Shown here: in pieces, positions 11,085 to 21,554 of the stretch
How positions within the stretch are numbered: the stretch's first letter is position 1
How the letters are laid out: each line of letters starts with the position of its first letter
Assembly (NCBI RefSeq): GCF_018691265.1
Contig: NW_024881330.1
Span: forward strand, 13,226,386 to 13,290,385
Length of the DNA: 64,000 nucleotides
Reading direction: 5' to 3'
Source of the DNA: Tyto alba
Lineage: Eukaryota; Chordata; Aves; Strigiformes; Tytonidae
Made by a program: the position numbers and the translations under genes
Notes under the pieces: generated by a model
Database searches by the model: none
What the model saw: only the letters and a program-made list of their open reading frames with translations
What the model was told of the DNA's origin: nothing

Positions 11085-13360
11085 ATTCAAATAGAGTGTC
11101 TTAGCTCCAGTCCTCAGCTTTAACTGTCTTGTTTGCATCGGGAAGAAAATGGGGTGACATTTCAGCCTGAATTTCTAAAAAATATTGTGGTGATTCTTTC
11201 AGGGATGAACACAGACCATAACATGCCACTGTAAATAAGTACTCTGCGATTAGTGTGCGCATTTTTTTTAACTTTCTTAGATAAAATTGCATCAACAATT
11301 TTCTGTTTAATTTTGGTTTAGGCCTGTGTTGAAAAAGATTAAATCAATTTCTCTAGAAAATACCACTTATCCGTATTCTTTGAAGTGAGTGATAAAACCA
11401 AATTAGAGCTTGGTGCAGGCATGAATCTTTTTGCCATCTTAATCTTTGCACAGGACTGGAGATTGGTTTGCAAATTTTTTAATCAAGTGAGGGTGAAATC
11501 TCTAGATAAATTTGAGAAGCAGAACAGACAATTCATTTTTTCCTGCTGTCTGCATTCATCCCAAGGAAGAGCTGACAAAAGGAGAGCCCGTGGAGCAGGC
11601 CTGCAAGAAGTATGCAGCACAGCAGAAGATGTGCACAGCATGGCTGCTGAATCTCCTCCTCCATATTTGGCCACGCAGATGTAAAAACTATTCTGGTTTT
11701 CAGAGTTTGAGATGACAAGCTTTGGAAGTGAAATTCTACCTATTTCAGAATAATTCAGATATGATCAAAGGAAGACCTTCAAGGGATTTTTGTTTCCGAA
11801 GAAGGGATCATGGCACACTGAAATTAAATATCTGATACCCCTAGGCACAAACTGTCTCACGTGTATCTCTTACAAAAACCTTTCCAGCTGTAATTCTCAT
11901 AGCAAGGAATTATGAAAGGAGGAAGCACAATTAAAACACAGACTGGAGAATACATGTACGTGGTGCCGCCTCATCCATAGCTTCTTTCTCACGTGAGGAC
12001 ACTAAAAACATCCAAAGAGCATCTAACACGTAACACCAGCAAGAGGCCATGCACATCTTGGCCAATGAAATATTTGTGTGTCTTGCTCCAAAACCCACCA
12101 GAGGAGTTGGTTTCTCCTCAGCTTTGCCCAAGGCAGGCAGCAGCCCAGGCTCACTGCAGATTGCGCTGCCGTTTGTGGCATCTGTAGGCTGGCACTGAGC
12201 TCGCAGCAAGAGCCAGGGAACAGCATGCGACGTCCCCCTGGGAGGAATACAAAACACAGAATATTACTGCTTACAGAGGAGCAGTGTCAGTCCATGCCTG
12301 TACTGGACAAGAGGAAGAACAGCCCTGTCCCCACTGGAAACCCTGCCAGCTGCCCTCTCTGTCCCCTGCCAGACACCTCATCGTCCCCCTACGCCTCACT
12401 TCGGCCTGCACGTGAAATCTGGGATGCAAACAGGGCTGTGTGCTTTCCTCTCCGGCCATGAAAATGTCGGACCTGAAATACCCTACATCAGACAGAAAGC
12501 CCTGAGTGGGGACGTTTTAACTGCCATTTCCCAGGGCTGACGTCCCAGCGCGTGAAGGCCCAATGCTGCCGCAGCTCAGCCCACGCTGTGACCTGGGCGT
12601 AACAGAGCTGTCACGTTGGCTTCCCATTCCCACATCATCGCTTAAGACATTCAGACAGGTCAGTATGTTTCAGAAAAGCGCGATGCTGAAAACAGCCTTT
12701 CTTACATCAGCACTCGGTGCAAGTAAATATAATACTATCACTACTGCAAACAGACTGACTGTAACTCAAGTTCCCAAACACATTTCTGCGTTTTCTGCAC
12801 TGAGTATCTGCTACAACCACATAAGAAAGCTGCTGTCACAATTGGCAACTGCAGCTCAATAAATTTCTAAAAGTTGAAAAGTTTTGTGTCTAACTTAAAA
12901 ACATTATTTGGATTTTTTTATTGTTGTTCAAAATAGAAAAACTGCATTATTCTTAGTATTTTCATCTCAGGTAGTTCTCTTTTCAGAAAAAGCAAGCTTC
13001 ATGCTCCAGTGATCTGTAAAACTAGGAACAGATCCTCCAGAGTCTAATTCAGTGACTTTTCAGCTCTTCTGAGCAGATAACTAAAATCCATTTACAGAAA
13101 TACCAGCGCCCTCTTCAGCTCTTGAATACTTTGCAGAGAACTACAGCACCAGCATCAGATCCAAAGCTTTACGGACAGCAGGTGTTAGGCAGGGATTAAA
13201 CACCGTGGGGAAGACAGTCACTTCAAAATCACTTTTTCTGCAGGCAAAAACTAAACCCTCCAATTCTTTCTGCTTTACTGTTCCCATTCACAAAAGCGCA
13301 GCTCCATCCAGAAGCTACAGTCAGGATACAAACCACACTAAATCCCTCTGTCTACAACAG
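11085..13360. other. Non-coding DNA of copy A, nothing recognised
   Basis: This AT-rich stretch lies between two CR1 pieces. Short open readings on both strands show no family motif. No RNA gene was seen. The counterpart in copy B is 26061-28336. Confidence 0.5.
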
Positions 13361-14221
13361 TCATAGAATCACAGAACGCTTTGGGTTGGAAGGGACATTA
13401 AATATCATCTTGTTCCACTCTCCCTGCCACGGGCAGGGACACCTCCCACCAGACCAGGTTGCTCAAAGCCCCGTCCAACCTGGCCTTGAACCCTTCCAGG
13501 GAGGGGGCAGCCACAGCTTCTCTGGGCACCCTGTGCCAGTGTCTCACTGCCCTCACAGTAAGGAATTTCGTCCTTATATCTAATCTTTATCTACCCTCTT
13601 TCAGTTTAAAACTGTTACCTCTCATCCTATCACTACCCTCCCTGACAGAGAGTCCCTCCCCACCTTTCCTGTACCCCCCTTGAAGTACTGGAAGGCCACT
13701 GTAACATCTCCCTGGAGCCTTCTCTTCTCCAGGCTGAACAACCTCAAATGTCTCAGTCTTTCTTCATAAGGGAGGTACTCCAGTCCCCGATCATCTTCGT
13801 GCCTTCCTCTGGACCTATTTGAGCAAGTCCATGTCCTTCTGACGTTGGAGGCCCAAGAGCTGGACCCAGCACTGCGGGTGGGGTCTCCTGAGAGCGGATT
13901 AGAGGGGCAGAATCCCCTCCCTGGACCTGCTGGCCACGCTTCTCTTGATGCAGCCCAGGAGACAGTTGGCTTTCTGGGCTGTGAGCGCACACAGGTGGCT
14001 CATAGTCAGTTTTCCACCCACTAATACCCCCAGGTGCTTCTCTGCAGGCCTGCTCTCAATCCACTCATCACCCAGCCTGTATTTGTGCTTGGGACTGCCC
14101 CAACCCATGTGCAGGACCTTGTTTTTGGCCTTTCTGAACTTCATGAGGTTCACACAGGCCCACCTCTCTCAAACCTGTCAAGGTCCCTCTGGATGGCATC
14201 CCTTCCCTCCAGTTTTTAAAG
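13361..14221 (-). mobile_element. CR1 LINE, 5'-truncated, copy A
   Basis: On the minus strand this about 860-bp element encodes the C-terminal part of the CR1 reverse transcriptase ORF (motifs [57 protein letters not shown]). It ends in the avian CR1 3' untranslated region, whose terminus is the TCATAGAATCACAGAA at 13361. The frame is broken by indels and stops, and the 5' part is missing, so it is dead. It was already in place before the segmental duplication, because copy B has it at the same site. Confidence 0.95.
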
Positions 14222-14225
14222 GTAT
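14222..14225. repeat. Target-site duplication, left
   Basis: GTAT here matches GTAT at 14681-14684 on the other side of the solo LTR. Copy B has it once, at 29198-29201, which is the pre-insertion state. Confidence 0.85.
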
Positions 14226-14680
14226 TGTTATAAATTGAGACTACAGTGGGTCGTAATACAATTTTTATTTATTATAGCAAGTAGAATATGAGCAAAAACA
14301 GCGGTGGACGAAAGGGCAGTCTGTGCTCCACCAACTGCCGTACTGAGTAGAACAGACTGTCCCTTTTTATACATTTTGTCTCCCGCCTTCATAGAGTGGT
14401 GAAGATACTCTGTTTCAACTGTTGCTGGGGTCTAGAGTGGTGGAGATACTCTGCGCATGTTCCAACTGTTGCTAGGGGGTCGTTTTCTGCCTCCTGGTGG
14501 TCAAGGATATCCTTATATGGAGTTGTTTTTCTTCTGTTTGTTTTCTTGGAATAGCTTGTGATTTGCGGCGTCGGCCATGTGTGCACAAGCAAAGCATGAT
14601 TCCATGAGCGATCTCCCCTTCTCTTGTTATCCGACCTTTAAGTCTTAATGAACAATATACTTAGCTCATAGTTTCTCACA
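14226..14680 (-). mobile_element. Solo LTR of an endogenous retrovirus, present only in copy A
   Basis: This 455-bp insertion is absent from copy B. It begins TGTTATAAATT and ends TTTCTCACA, so it has the TG...CA termini of an LTR, and is flanked by the direct repeat GTAT (14222-14225 and 14681-14684), which is single in copy B at 29198-29201. Read on the minus strand it has U3, a TATA box (TATAAAAAGG), then AATAAATAAA as polyadenylation signal, and a short U5. No internal retroviral genes remain, so it is a solo LTR left by LTR-LTR recombination. A 4-bp target duplication is usual for class I (gammaretrovirus-like) elements. It inserted after the duplication. Confidence 0.88.
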
Positions 14681-14684
14681 GTAT
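14681..14684. repeat. Target-site duplication, right
   Basis: This is the second GTAT flanking the 455-bp solo LTR. Confidence 0.85.
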
Positions 14685-14787
14685 TGTCCTGGTTTGGTCT
14701 GGGATAGAGTTAATTTTCCTCCTAGTAGCTAGTATAGTGCTGCGTGACTTAGGATGAGAATAATGTTGATAACACTGAGCACCACAT
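14685..14787 (+). mobile_element. ERVL-like LTR 5' fragment plus inverted stub, copy A
   Basis: TGTCCTGGTTTGG, then GATAGAGTTAATTTTCCTCC, is the start of a common avian ERVL-type LTR in + orientation (14685-14776). It is followed by 11 bp (GAGCACCACAT) that come from the 3' part of the same LTR type in the opposite orientation. Copy A is cut here by the duplication breakpoint. The full arrangement is seen in copy B. Confidence 0.7.
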
Positions 14788-14795
14788 GTCTGCAT
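14781..14795. other. Duplication junction (breakpoint between copies A and B)
   Basis: Up to 14787 the sequence follows the same LTR-derived sequence as 29202-29304. From 14788 it switches to a 193-bp stretch that leads into the start of copy B and has no counterpart after 29304. The switch therefore marks the point where the right end of the unit was joined to its left end. No long homology is visible across the junction, which fits end-joining or replication-based joining. The ancestral left flank is outside the window, so microhomology cannot be judged. Confidence 0.85.
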
Positions 14796-14980
14796 TTTAT
14801 ATAAATTAGAGCATATTAGTAGGGCAGCCAGGGAGAGGCTGCCTGAACCAGCACATGCACGGTACAGCCTGCAGCTGCAGCAGCCACAGACTAAGCGCCC
14901 TCAGATGGGCCGAGTCCAGGATGGCTCTCAGAGCCAGCAGACAAACATGTAACACAAATAGAACAAAATAGAAAATAAAA
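14788..14980. other. Left-end segment of the duplicated unit, no gene seen
   Basis: This 193-bp stretch lies between the breakpoint and the part of copy B that matches window position 1. It includes a GC-rich middle and an A-rich end. I see no coding exon or known repeat in it. It should also precede position 1 of the window if copy A is complete. Confidence 0.7.
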
Positions 14981-16010
14981 AGATCTCTGATCTCTGCCAA
15001 GCTCATCCCTCAGATGCTAGGTGGCCATGGCACAGGATCGCCCAGCCCTACGGAAGCCCGGCAAGGCAGGATGACAGCAGAACACATGAACAGGCAGTCA
15101 GGTGTTGAATGCTGAGCAAATGCAACTTGGAAGAGGTAGAGGCGTGGGATCATCTGTGTTTCTATTTTATTTTTAAGTCAGCTACTTCCAAAAGCAGTTT
15201 ACCTACAAGAAAAATATAAACACCTTTATTATTTCTAAGGAAAATTCCCAGATTGCCGAGTCTTTCGCAACGCACATTATTCCTGCTTGAGCTGGTTCCT
15301 AAAGGCACATTCACTAGCACAGTTCCCCGAGTTTAAAGCCTTTCCACTTGGACCACTGCTTTGGCTGGAGGAGACATGCCCTTCTCACCCTCACAGCAGT
15401 GGCACCGGGAGACCTGTGGAAAGAGGGTGGGACCGACTGTGGATGACACCGGTGTGGGCGTGAAGCTTCTCGGGACACATCCACACACACACTTGTGACC
15501 AAAAGCGGCTTGGCAGAAAAGGCCCCGCGGGTCCTGGTGGACACCACGCTGCCCAGCAGCTAGCAAGGTGCTGTTGCCCAAAGGCGGTGGCGAGCGGTAC
15601 CCTGGGCTGCACTGGGAAAGCCTTGCCAGCAGCTGGAGGGAGGTGACCCTGCCCCTCTGCCCAGCGCTGGGGAGGCCATGCCTGCAGTGCTCTGCCCGGG
15701 TCTGGGCTCCCCACTACGAGAGAGACACCGGCATACTGGGGAGAGCCCCCCCACCCGTGCCCCTCCCCCACCCGTGCCCCCCAGCACGACCGTTGGGGTC
15801 ACAGTGCCATGCTGGGGTATCCCGGCGCTGGCCCGGCAACAGCCCCAGTGCCTACCGGACGTCGCCGTGCCAGCACCGAGTGCTACTGGGGTCTCGCCCA
15901 GGAGCACTCTCTGGCACTGCCACCCCCTCGGCAGCCCTACTTGCGCCGCTGGGGCACTGCCCCAAACCCCTAAGAGCAGTGGTCTGCGGGATTCTCCCGG
16001 CCTTGACGGG
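14981..16010 (+). other. 5' flank of RhoGAP-like copy B
   Basis: This is the counterpart of the first kilobase of the window, with a handful of substitutions and a poly-C tract shorter by one or more bases near 15746-15752. No promoter element can be assigned with confidence. The start codon context at 16011 (GACGGGATGG) is unchanged. Confidence 0.5.
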
Positions 16011-19000
16011 ATGGGCCAGCTCAACTGCTGCCGCGGCCCCAGGTGAGCTCCCCCCGCGGCCAGGGGACACGCCGGCACAGCCGGGCCCCCCAGCAGCCGC
16101 CTTGCTCATGCCCAATGCCGTCTGCTCTGCAGGGAGGACCCTGAGCCCGTGCAGGAGAGTGTGCCTGTCCCGGCGGCACCGCAGCCACTGCTCCGCCACC
16201 GTGTGCGGGTGGCCCAGGGCCGCACGACGAGGAAGAGGGACCTCCTCCTCTTCAGGGAAACCCTGGTCATCGCCAAGCCCGAGTAAGACTCGCAGACCCC
16301 GGCTGCCCTTTCTCCCAAGCCCTGGCCCTGGCACAGCAGGGCAGGGACACCCAAGGAGCAGCCCCAGGCCCCCGGCACCCTGGTGCTGGATGCCCCCATG
16401 GCCATGCCCGTGGCAGGAGCACGGTAGAGGGGGAGCCACGGGGCTCGGCCACCTCCAAGTCACTCCCTGCCGCTCCTCTCCGCAGACGTGGCAGCTCCCC
16501 GCGCCCGCAGCTCTGCCTGGCCCTGGCCCAGCTGCAGGTGCTGAGCGGTGGGACGGGGGCGGCTGGGGATGGCACCCGGGAGGAGGAAGGCAAGAACACC
16601 AACTCCCTCGTCCTCGTCTGGCCCTGCGGCTGTAGTGTCGTCACTTTCCGGTGAGTCTCCGTGCCACGTCCCACAGCAGGACCCGGCAGCGCCTCGGTCC
16701 TGCCCCACGGGGCTGCCTCCTGCCTCTGTAGCCGTCCCCACGGGGCAGGGCTGTGCCGGCGCCCGCCTCTGCCCGCAGGCTGGGGAGCAGCAGGCACTCA
16801 GGCTCTTTCTCCTCTCTTCCTCAGCTCCCGGGAGGTGAAGGAGCTCTGGCTCAGCGCGCTCAGTGGGTAAGCCCAGCCTGGCGGTGCAGCCTGGGGGGCC
16901 CGTGCTCACATCACGGCGGGACGCTCCAGGCCTGGGAGAGCTCCCCCCGCGGCTGCAGCCAGCTCTCGAGCGGGCAGAGCTGGCGGAGCTGCTCTTTGCC
17001 CAGCCCCGTCCAGCCAAGCCCCCCCCAGCCCCAGGCCCACCACTGCCACCGCTCTCCGCTCCACTGCCCGGCGCTGCCCGGCTGCTTTGGGGCAGCTTGG
17101 AAGTGCTCCCCACTGGGCTGGCAGGAGAGGGCAAAGGCAGCTTCGGTCTCACACAGCTCTTCCTCCGACCCTTCCCCATGCACAGGCCACCAGAAGGAGT
17201 GCAGGGAGCCCGGGTGACCCAGCTGCCCTCCATCAAGCTCCTGCTGAAGCAGCTGAGTGGCCGCAAGGCAGTGAGTGGCCCTCTCGTCTGTGCTCTGCCC
17301 CCGCATGCTGCTCCAGCCTGGCATCAGCTGCATCGCTTCTCACCTTCTGCTCTTTGCCTTTTTCCCCTTGCTCAGGCGACGACACTACACGCCAGCAGCC
17401 TGGAGAGGCTCGTCGAGGGCCAGGCAAAGGTTAGGCTCGGCCGGGGTGCCATCCTGGCCATCCCCACCTCTGACAGGTGGCCAGGGGCTGCTCTGGCTCA
17501 GCGGGGGCCCTTTCTGCTGCGGGGCTGCTCGGTGAGCACAGCACATTTCTTGCAGGCTGCTGCAGAACAGCAGCCACCACCCGTCCCCTCCAGCAGCGAA
17601 GGGGGACGTGGCCACTCAGCTGGTGAGTTGGGACAAGACGGGGGCAGGACGTCCCTTCTCTGCCCCCCTCGCAGGGGGGCACTCGCGCTGCTGCTGCTGC
17701 CCTTCTCGCAGGGCACATCCATCCCCACCGCTCTGTGCAGGAGAGAGCTGAGTCCCCGGCGCCCCCCGTGCCCAAACAACGCCTCTCCCTTGCGCTCGGC
17801 GGCAGGGGGGGACGGCTCTGAGGGGCTCCGGGAGTGCTCGCCCGGCCGTACTCACGCAGGGGTTTTTGCGCTCTTTCCCTTGGCACCAGGCGGCACCTGC
17901 AGGAGGAGGAGGGGGCTGACCTGGCCCTTTGCACGCCGAGGGACCTCGGCTGCTGCAGAGGCGCCCGGGCCGTCGGGCTCTGGCGCCGGGGGGGCTCTCT
18001 TTGGCCGGCCCCTGGCAGCTCTCTGCAGCCAGGACGGCACGCTGCCCCAGCCCATCCAGGTAAGCAGGGCTGGCCAGAGGGAGGGGAGGGTCCCCGTCCC
18101 GCTGGCTCCTCTGGAGAGGCGGTGTCCCAAGCACAGGCACCCTGCCTGGGGCCCGGGGACAAAGCCATCTCCTCCCCCCATCCCCAGCCTCCAGCCACCC
18201 CTCCATCCCGCCCCAGTGAGAGACACGGAGCCGTCCCTCCACGCTCACTCCGGTCCCTCAGGAAGGTCCACCTGCCCCAGGGCCTGTCTCCAGCCATCAA
18301 CTGTCCCCCTCTGTCCCCTCAGGACCTGCTGGCTCTCCTTCACGAGCACGGGCCATCCACGGAGGGGATCTTCCAGCTGGCGGCCGGCGAGCGCGCCTCG
18401 CGGGAGCTGCGGGAGGCCCTCGACAGCGGAGCGGAGGTCCACCTCCAAAGCCAGCCTGCGCGGCTGCTGGCCGTCATCTTGAAGGTGAACCCGGCTGACC
18501 TGCAGCCCGGCAGCTCCCGCCTCTGTCGCTGCTGACGGGCGCCTGCGAGAGCAGCAGCCGAAACCCAGCCGCCTGCTCTGCTCCCGAGCCAGAGTGCCGG
18601 GGGTGCTGCCCGTGCTCCCGGCAAGCAGCGGCCAAGGCCTCACCCGGTGCCCTTGGCATTGCAGGACTTCCTCCGCAAGATCCCCTCCAAGCTCCTCGAG
18701 GCAGAGCTCTACGAGGAGTGGGTGAGCGCCCTGCAGAAGACCAGCAGGCAGGAGAAGCTGGCGGCACTGAAGGAGTGAGTGTGGCGAGCAGCCTGCCTGC
18801 TCCGCGGGGACTGGCAGAGGCCGGGACTCGCCCGCACGGCGGCAGCCTCCTTGCAGAAGCTGTGCCTTCAGCCAGACACCTCTGGGCGCTGTGGGCTTGG
18901 GTTCTGGGGGCACGTGGCACAGCAGGGCACTTCTCTCCTTGGAGCTCTTCCCGCGGGCCCTGGGGGTGGCTGCACCAAGGGCCTCTTGCCAGCAGGGCCA

Positions 19001-19679
19001 GGAGGGAGGGAGGTGGCCGCATCTCAGCGGAGGCAGTCCCTCTGCTGTACAGCAGGGGTGGCCAGGGAGCCTTCCCTCGGCCTGGGGTCAGCCTGGGAGG
19101 GAGGCCTGTGCTGACAAGGTCCAGTTCAGGAACGGTGTCTTCCTGTTCCCTCAGGGTGGCCAGCAAGTTGCCCAGCGCCAACCTCCTCCTCCTCAAGAAC
19201 TTGCTCATCCTGCTCCGAAACATCAGCACAAACGTGGCCACCAGCAGGATGAGTGCCGGCAACCTGGCCATCTGCGTGGGGCCAAGCCTCCTGAGCCCAG
19301 CCGAGGAGCACACGCTTCCCCTGGACGTCCTGGTGCAGGAGACGGGGAAGGTACGTGGTGTTCCCCAGCCGGCTACAGCCTTCTGGGCCCACCCGGGCTT
19401 TGCTGTTCAGAGGTACCTGGCTGCCTCCTCTCTTCAGCAAACGCTCGTGGCGGAGCTGCCGGGAAGAGCAGCCCCACAGCTGCGCACAAGCGAGGCTCGG
19501 GAGTGGGGAAGGCTGTTGCACCTCGCTGGAAACCCGTGCTGTGCTGTGTGCAGGTGACGCGGCTGGTGGAGTTCCTCATTGACCACCACGAGGAACTCTT
19601 TGGGGAGGAGGTGGCCGAGCTTGGCAGCGCATCGGCCGAGGAGCAGCCGGCACCGGCGCTGGGAGGAGGAGCAGCAGAG
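16011..19679 (+). pseudogene. RhoGAP gene, ARHGAP20/TAGAP-like, copy B; frameshift and lost arginine finger
   Basis: The exon structure matches copy A: 16011-16042, 16133-16282, 16486-16650, 16825-16866, 17186-17270, 17376-17429, 17566-17622, 17741-17847, 17890-18059, 18323-18484, 18665-18774, 19155-19350, 19554-19679, all with GT-AG sites. The codon that is TAG in copy A is CAG here (18048-18050). However, exon 8 has seven G's where copy A has six (17805-17811); with this exon model the frame shifts and meets TGA at 17819-17821, about codon 222. In addition, the catalytic arginine of the RhoGAP domain is glutamine (GIFQLAAGE; CAG at 18374-18376), so even a restored reading would lack the residue that drives GTP hydrolysis in this family. 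If exon 8 ends differently, or the extra G is a homopolymer error, this copy could encode a full-length but GAP-dead protein. Confidence 0.75.
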
Positions 19680-19959
19680 GTACGTCAGGGCCACACAGAG
19701 CGTGACAACAAGAGCCTCCCCCTTCAGAAGGTGGGACTGCTGCCACAGGGACAGGCAAGGTCATCCACAAGCCTGCAGCTCTCCAAAAGCGCCCAGCAAG
19801 GCGGATGCAGGTGGCCCGCTGCACTTTGTGCACTGTTCCCACCAGACCGGCCTCAGCTGGGCTCAGCAAACCCATCCAAGGGATCTGCCTTTCAGAGCTA
19901 AGGGAGCACTTGGGCAGCTGGGTCCTTGCCACCTCTTAAATTCCACCTTTCTGTTGCAG

Positions 19960-20257
19960 GTGGCCCCGCTCGCTCCAGAAAGAGAACACCTGAGGAGCTC
20001 ATCTGCGGAGAGAAGGTAAAATGAGCTAGCTTTGATTAAGAGCAGAATTGGTACCCGTTTATCATGGCTTTACCTGCCTAACAATGCTATGGAATGGAAA
20101 GGTTGCCAGGGTCTTCTCGAGGAAGCAGAAAGCGGAAAACAACTTGGAGCGAGGAGGGTGATGGGCAACCGGGCCGGAAGAAGGCCAGGCTGTAAAGAGA
20201 GCTCTCAGCCATGGGCGAGTGAGGAAATCCAAGCAGGCAACACCAACCAGAAGCCCA
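19960..20257 (+). other. Candidate C-terminal exons of RhoGAP copy B, frame unresolved
   Basis: This corresponds to 4980-5277, with the same splice sites and the same ambiguity between two frames. One exonic difference from copy A, a T-to-C change near 20118 (CTTCTTGAGG to CTTCTCGAGG), is Leu to Ser in one frame and silent in the other. Confidence 0.4.
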
Positions 20258-21416
20258 GGTGTGTAACAGACCCTGCCCTCCATCCTTCCAATTTTACTGC
20301 TGCTCCGAGGGTAGGAAATATTCCCGAGGCGCACAGAGATGGCGCCAGACAGGAAGCATGCGCCTGCCCTTGGGAGAAAGTGTCTGTCAGGAGAAAAATA
20401 CAACTCCAGCACTGGCAGTTTCCTTGTGGAACTTGTTGAGGGTCTGTGCAAGGCTCAACAGGCACCCCTGCAAGGTCACAAGACTCACAGTTTTGAGCTC
20501 TTTGACCTGCTACCTGCAGGAAGAGGCAAAGTCCCACGTTTCTATTCGTGCCAGCTGCCTGGTAAGGGGGCCCTGAACGTCTCTGGCAACTTGCCGTGCC
20601 CCGGGCTTATTGCCTGTGCTGCGGAGGGGCCAGAGCAGCACCGGAGTTGCTGCCGCTAAGGGTTCTCTCCCCTGGGCCACGACCCGAGCCCTTTGTCCTC
20701 GGACTTCCCAAAGAACGGGGATCAAAGTCACGCCTCTTGCCGCCCTCGTGGTTCCATCAGCGCTTTCTGACTCTGCCCTCGTAGGTGCCCATTTAGTTCT
20801 GCTGCTTGGATTCCCCGCACGAGCTCTGACGCCCGGCCTTCGAGGAGCACGCTGCAGCCCCAGCACCACCTCGGTGGAGGCGAGGAGAGAGGCACCGTGC
20901 CGCCCTGCTCCGTCCAGCAGACTGCAGCGTCACACCGCTAAGCCGCAGCGGCCCCGCACCGCCCTCAGAGCCATCCCACCCTTCGCAGGAGGCCTTGCTG
21001 GCTCACTCACCAGCTCCGTCAGCCCATGCCCACCAGCTGGCACGTCTCCCCAGGTGGGGAGCTGGCATCTGAAATGCCGATTCCAGGGAGCATCCTGCGC
21101 ATGGCGGTGCATATCGTCTGGGAGGGACACGCGCGACGTGCTGCACAGCATCTTCCATATTATAAAGCCCTCCTGGTTTTAGTTACAGCTACTCGTGCTC
21201 GGCTGAGAGGTGCCGAACCAACTTGTACCTGCTCAGTCTATGGTCAGGGTCCATGGATTAGGAAACAACGGACAGAGACTCAATTATGAGTGCAGAAGGG
21301 GTTTCTGGTAGCCTGTGACACAACTCCCCTGACACTTCCGAGTGCCTGTTAAGAAGGTGGATAATGCCAGCAGAGCTGCTGCATCAGCAACAACTTTCTT
21401 GCGCCTTCTGCTGCAG

Positions 21417-21554
21417 ATCAGCTCTCTCTGGACTGACGCAGACACACCCCTTCCTCTCAGTCATGACCAGAGCTTTGAAACTAGCTTTTCCCAAAGCTCC
21501 AACTACTTCAACAGCCTCTCTTGTTTTGATCCTCGAGCCCTGGATGATGTGTAA
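21417..21554 (+). other. Candidate terminal exon of RhoGAP copy B
   Basis: This is identical to 6437-6574: acceptor TTCTGCTGCAG, a 45-codon Ser/Asp/Phe-rich stretch and TAA at 21552-21554. A tandem AATAAATAAA follows at 22176-22185. Confidence 0.4.

Larger units (their letters stand above)
1..14787 (+). repeat. Tandem segmental duplication, copy A (left end outside window)
   Basis: This segment aligns almost base for base with 14981-29304. The offset is 14980 at the start, 14979 between a poly-C run near 770 and a poly-G run near 2826, 14980 again to about 9425, and 14976 after a 4-bp indel (one AGCT unit at 9421-9428). After a 455-bp LTR present only here, the offset is 14517. Mismatches are scattered at roughly 0.5-1 % by eye. 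The 193 bp that begin copy B (14788-14980) have no partner here, so copy A starts just left of the window. Further copies could lie to the left. The copy holds a RhoGAP-like gene, two CR1 pieces, a solo LTR and the start of an ERVL-like LTR. Confidence 0.97.

Noticed and set aside
13899..14153. An 84-codon minus-strand open reading that looks like a conserved gene
   Set aside because: Its motifs are those of the CR1 reverse-transcriptase C-terminus, so it is part of a dead LINE and not a host gene.
16863..18482. A 539-codon open reading on the + strand in copy B
   Set aside because: It runs through several GT-AG introns of the RhoGAP gene, exists only because the region is very GC-rich, and is cut short in copy A by a one-base difference. 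Its residues do not match a family apart from exon 10 fragments in the wrong frame.
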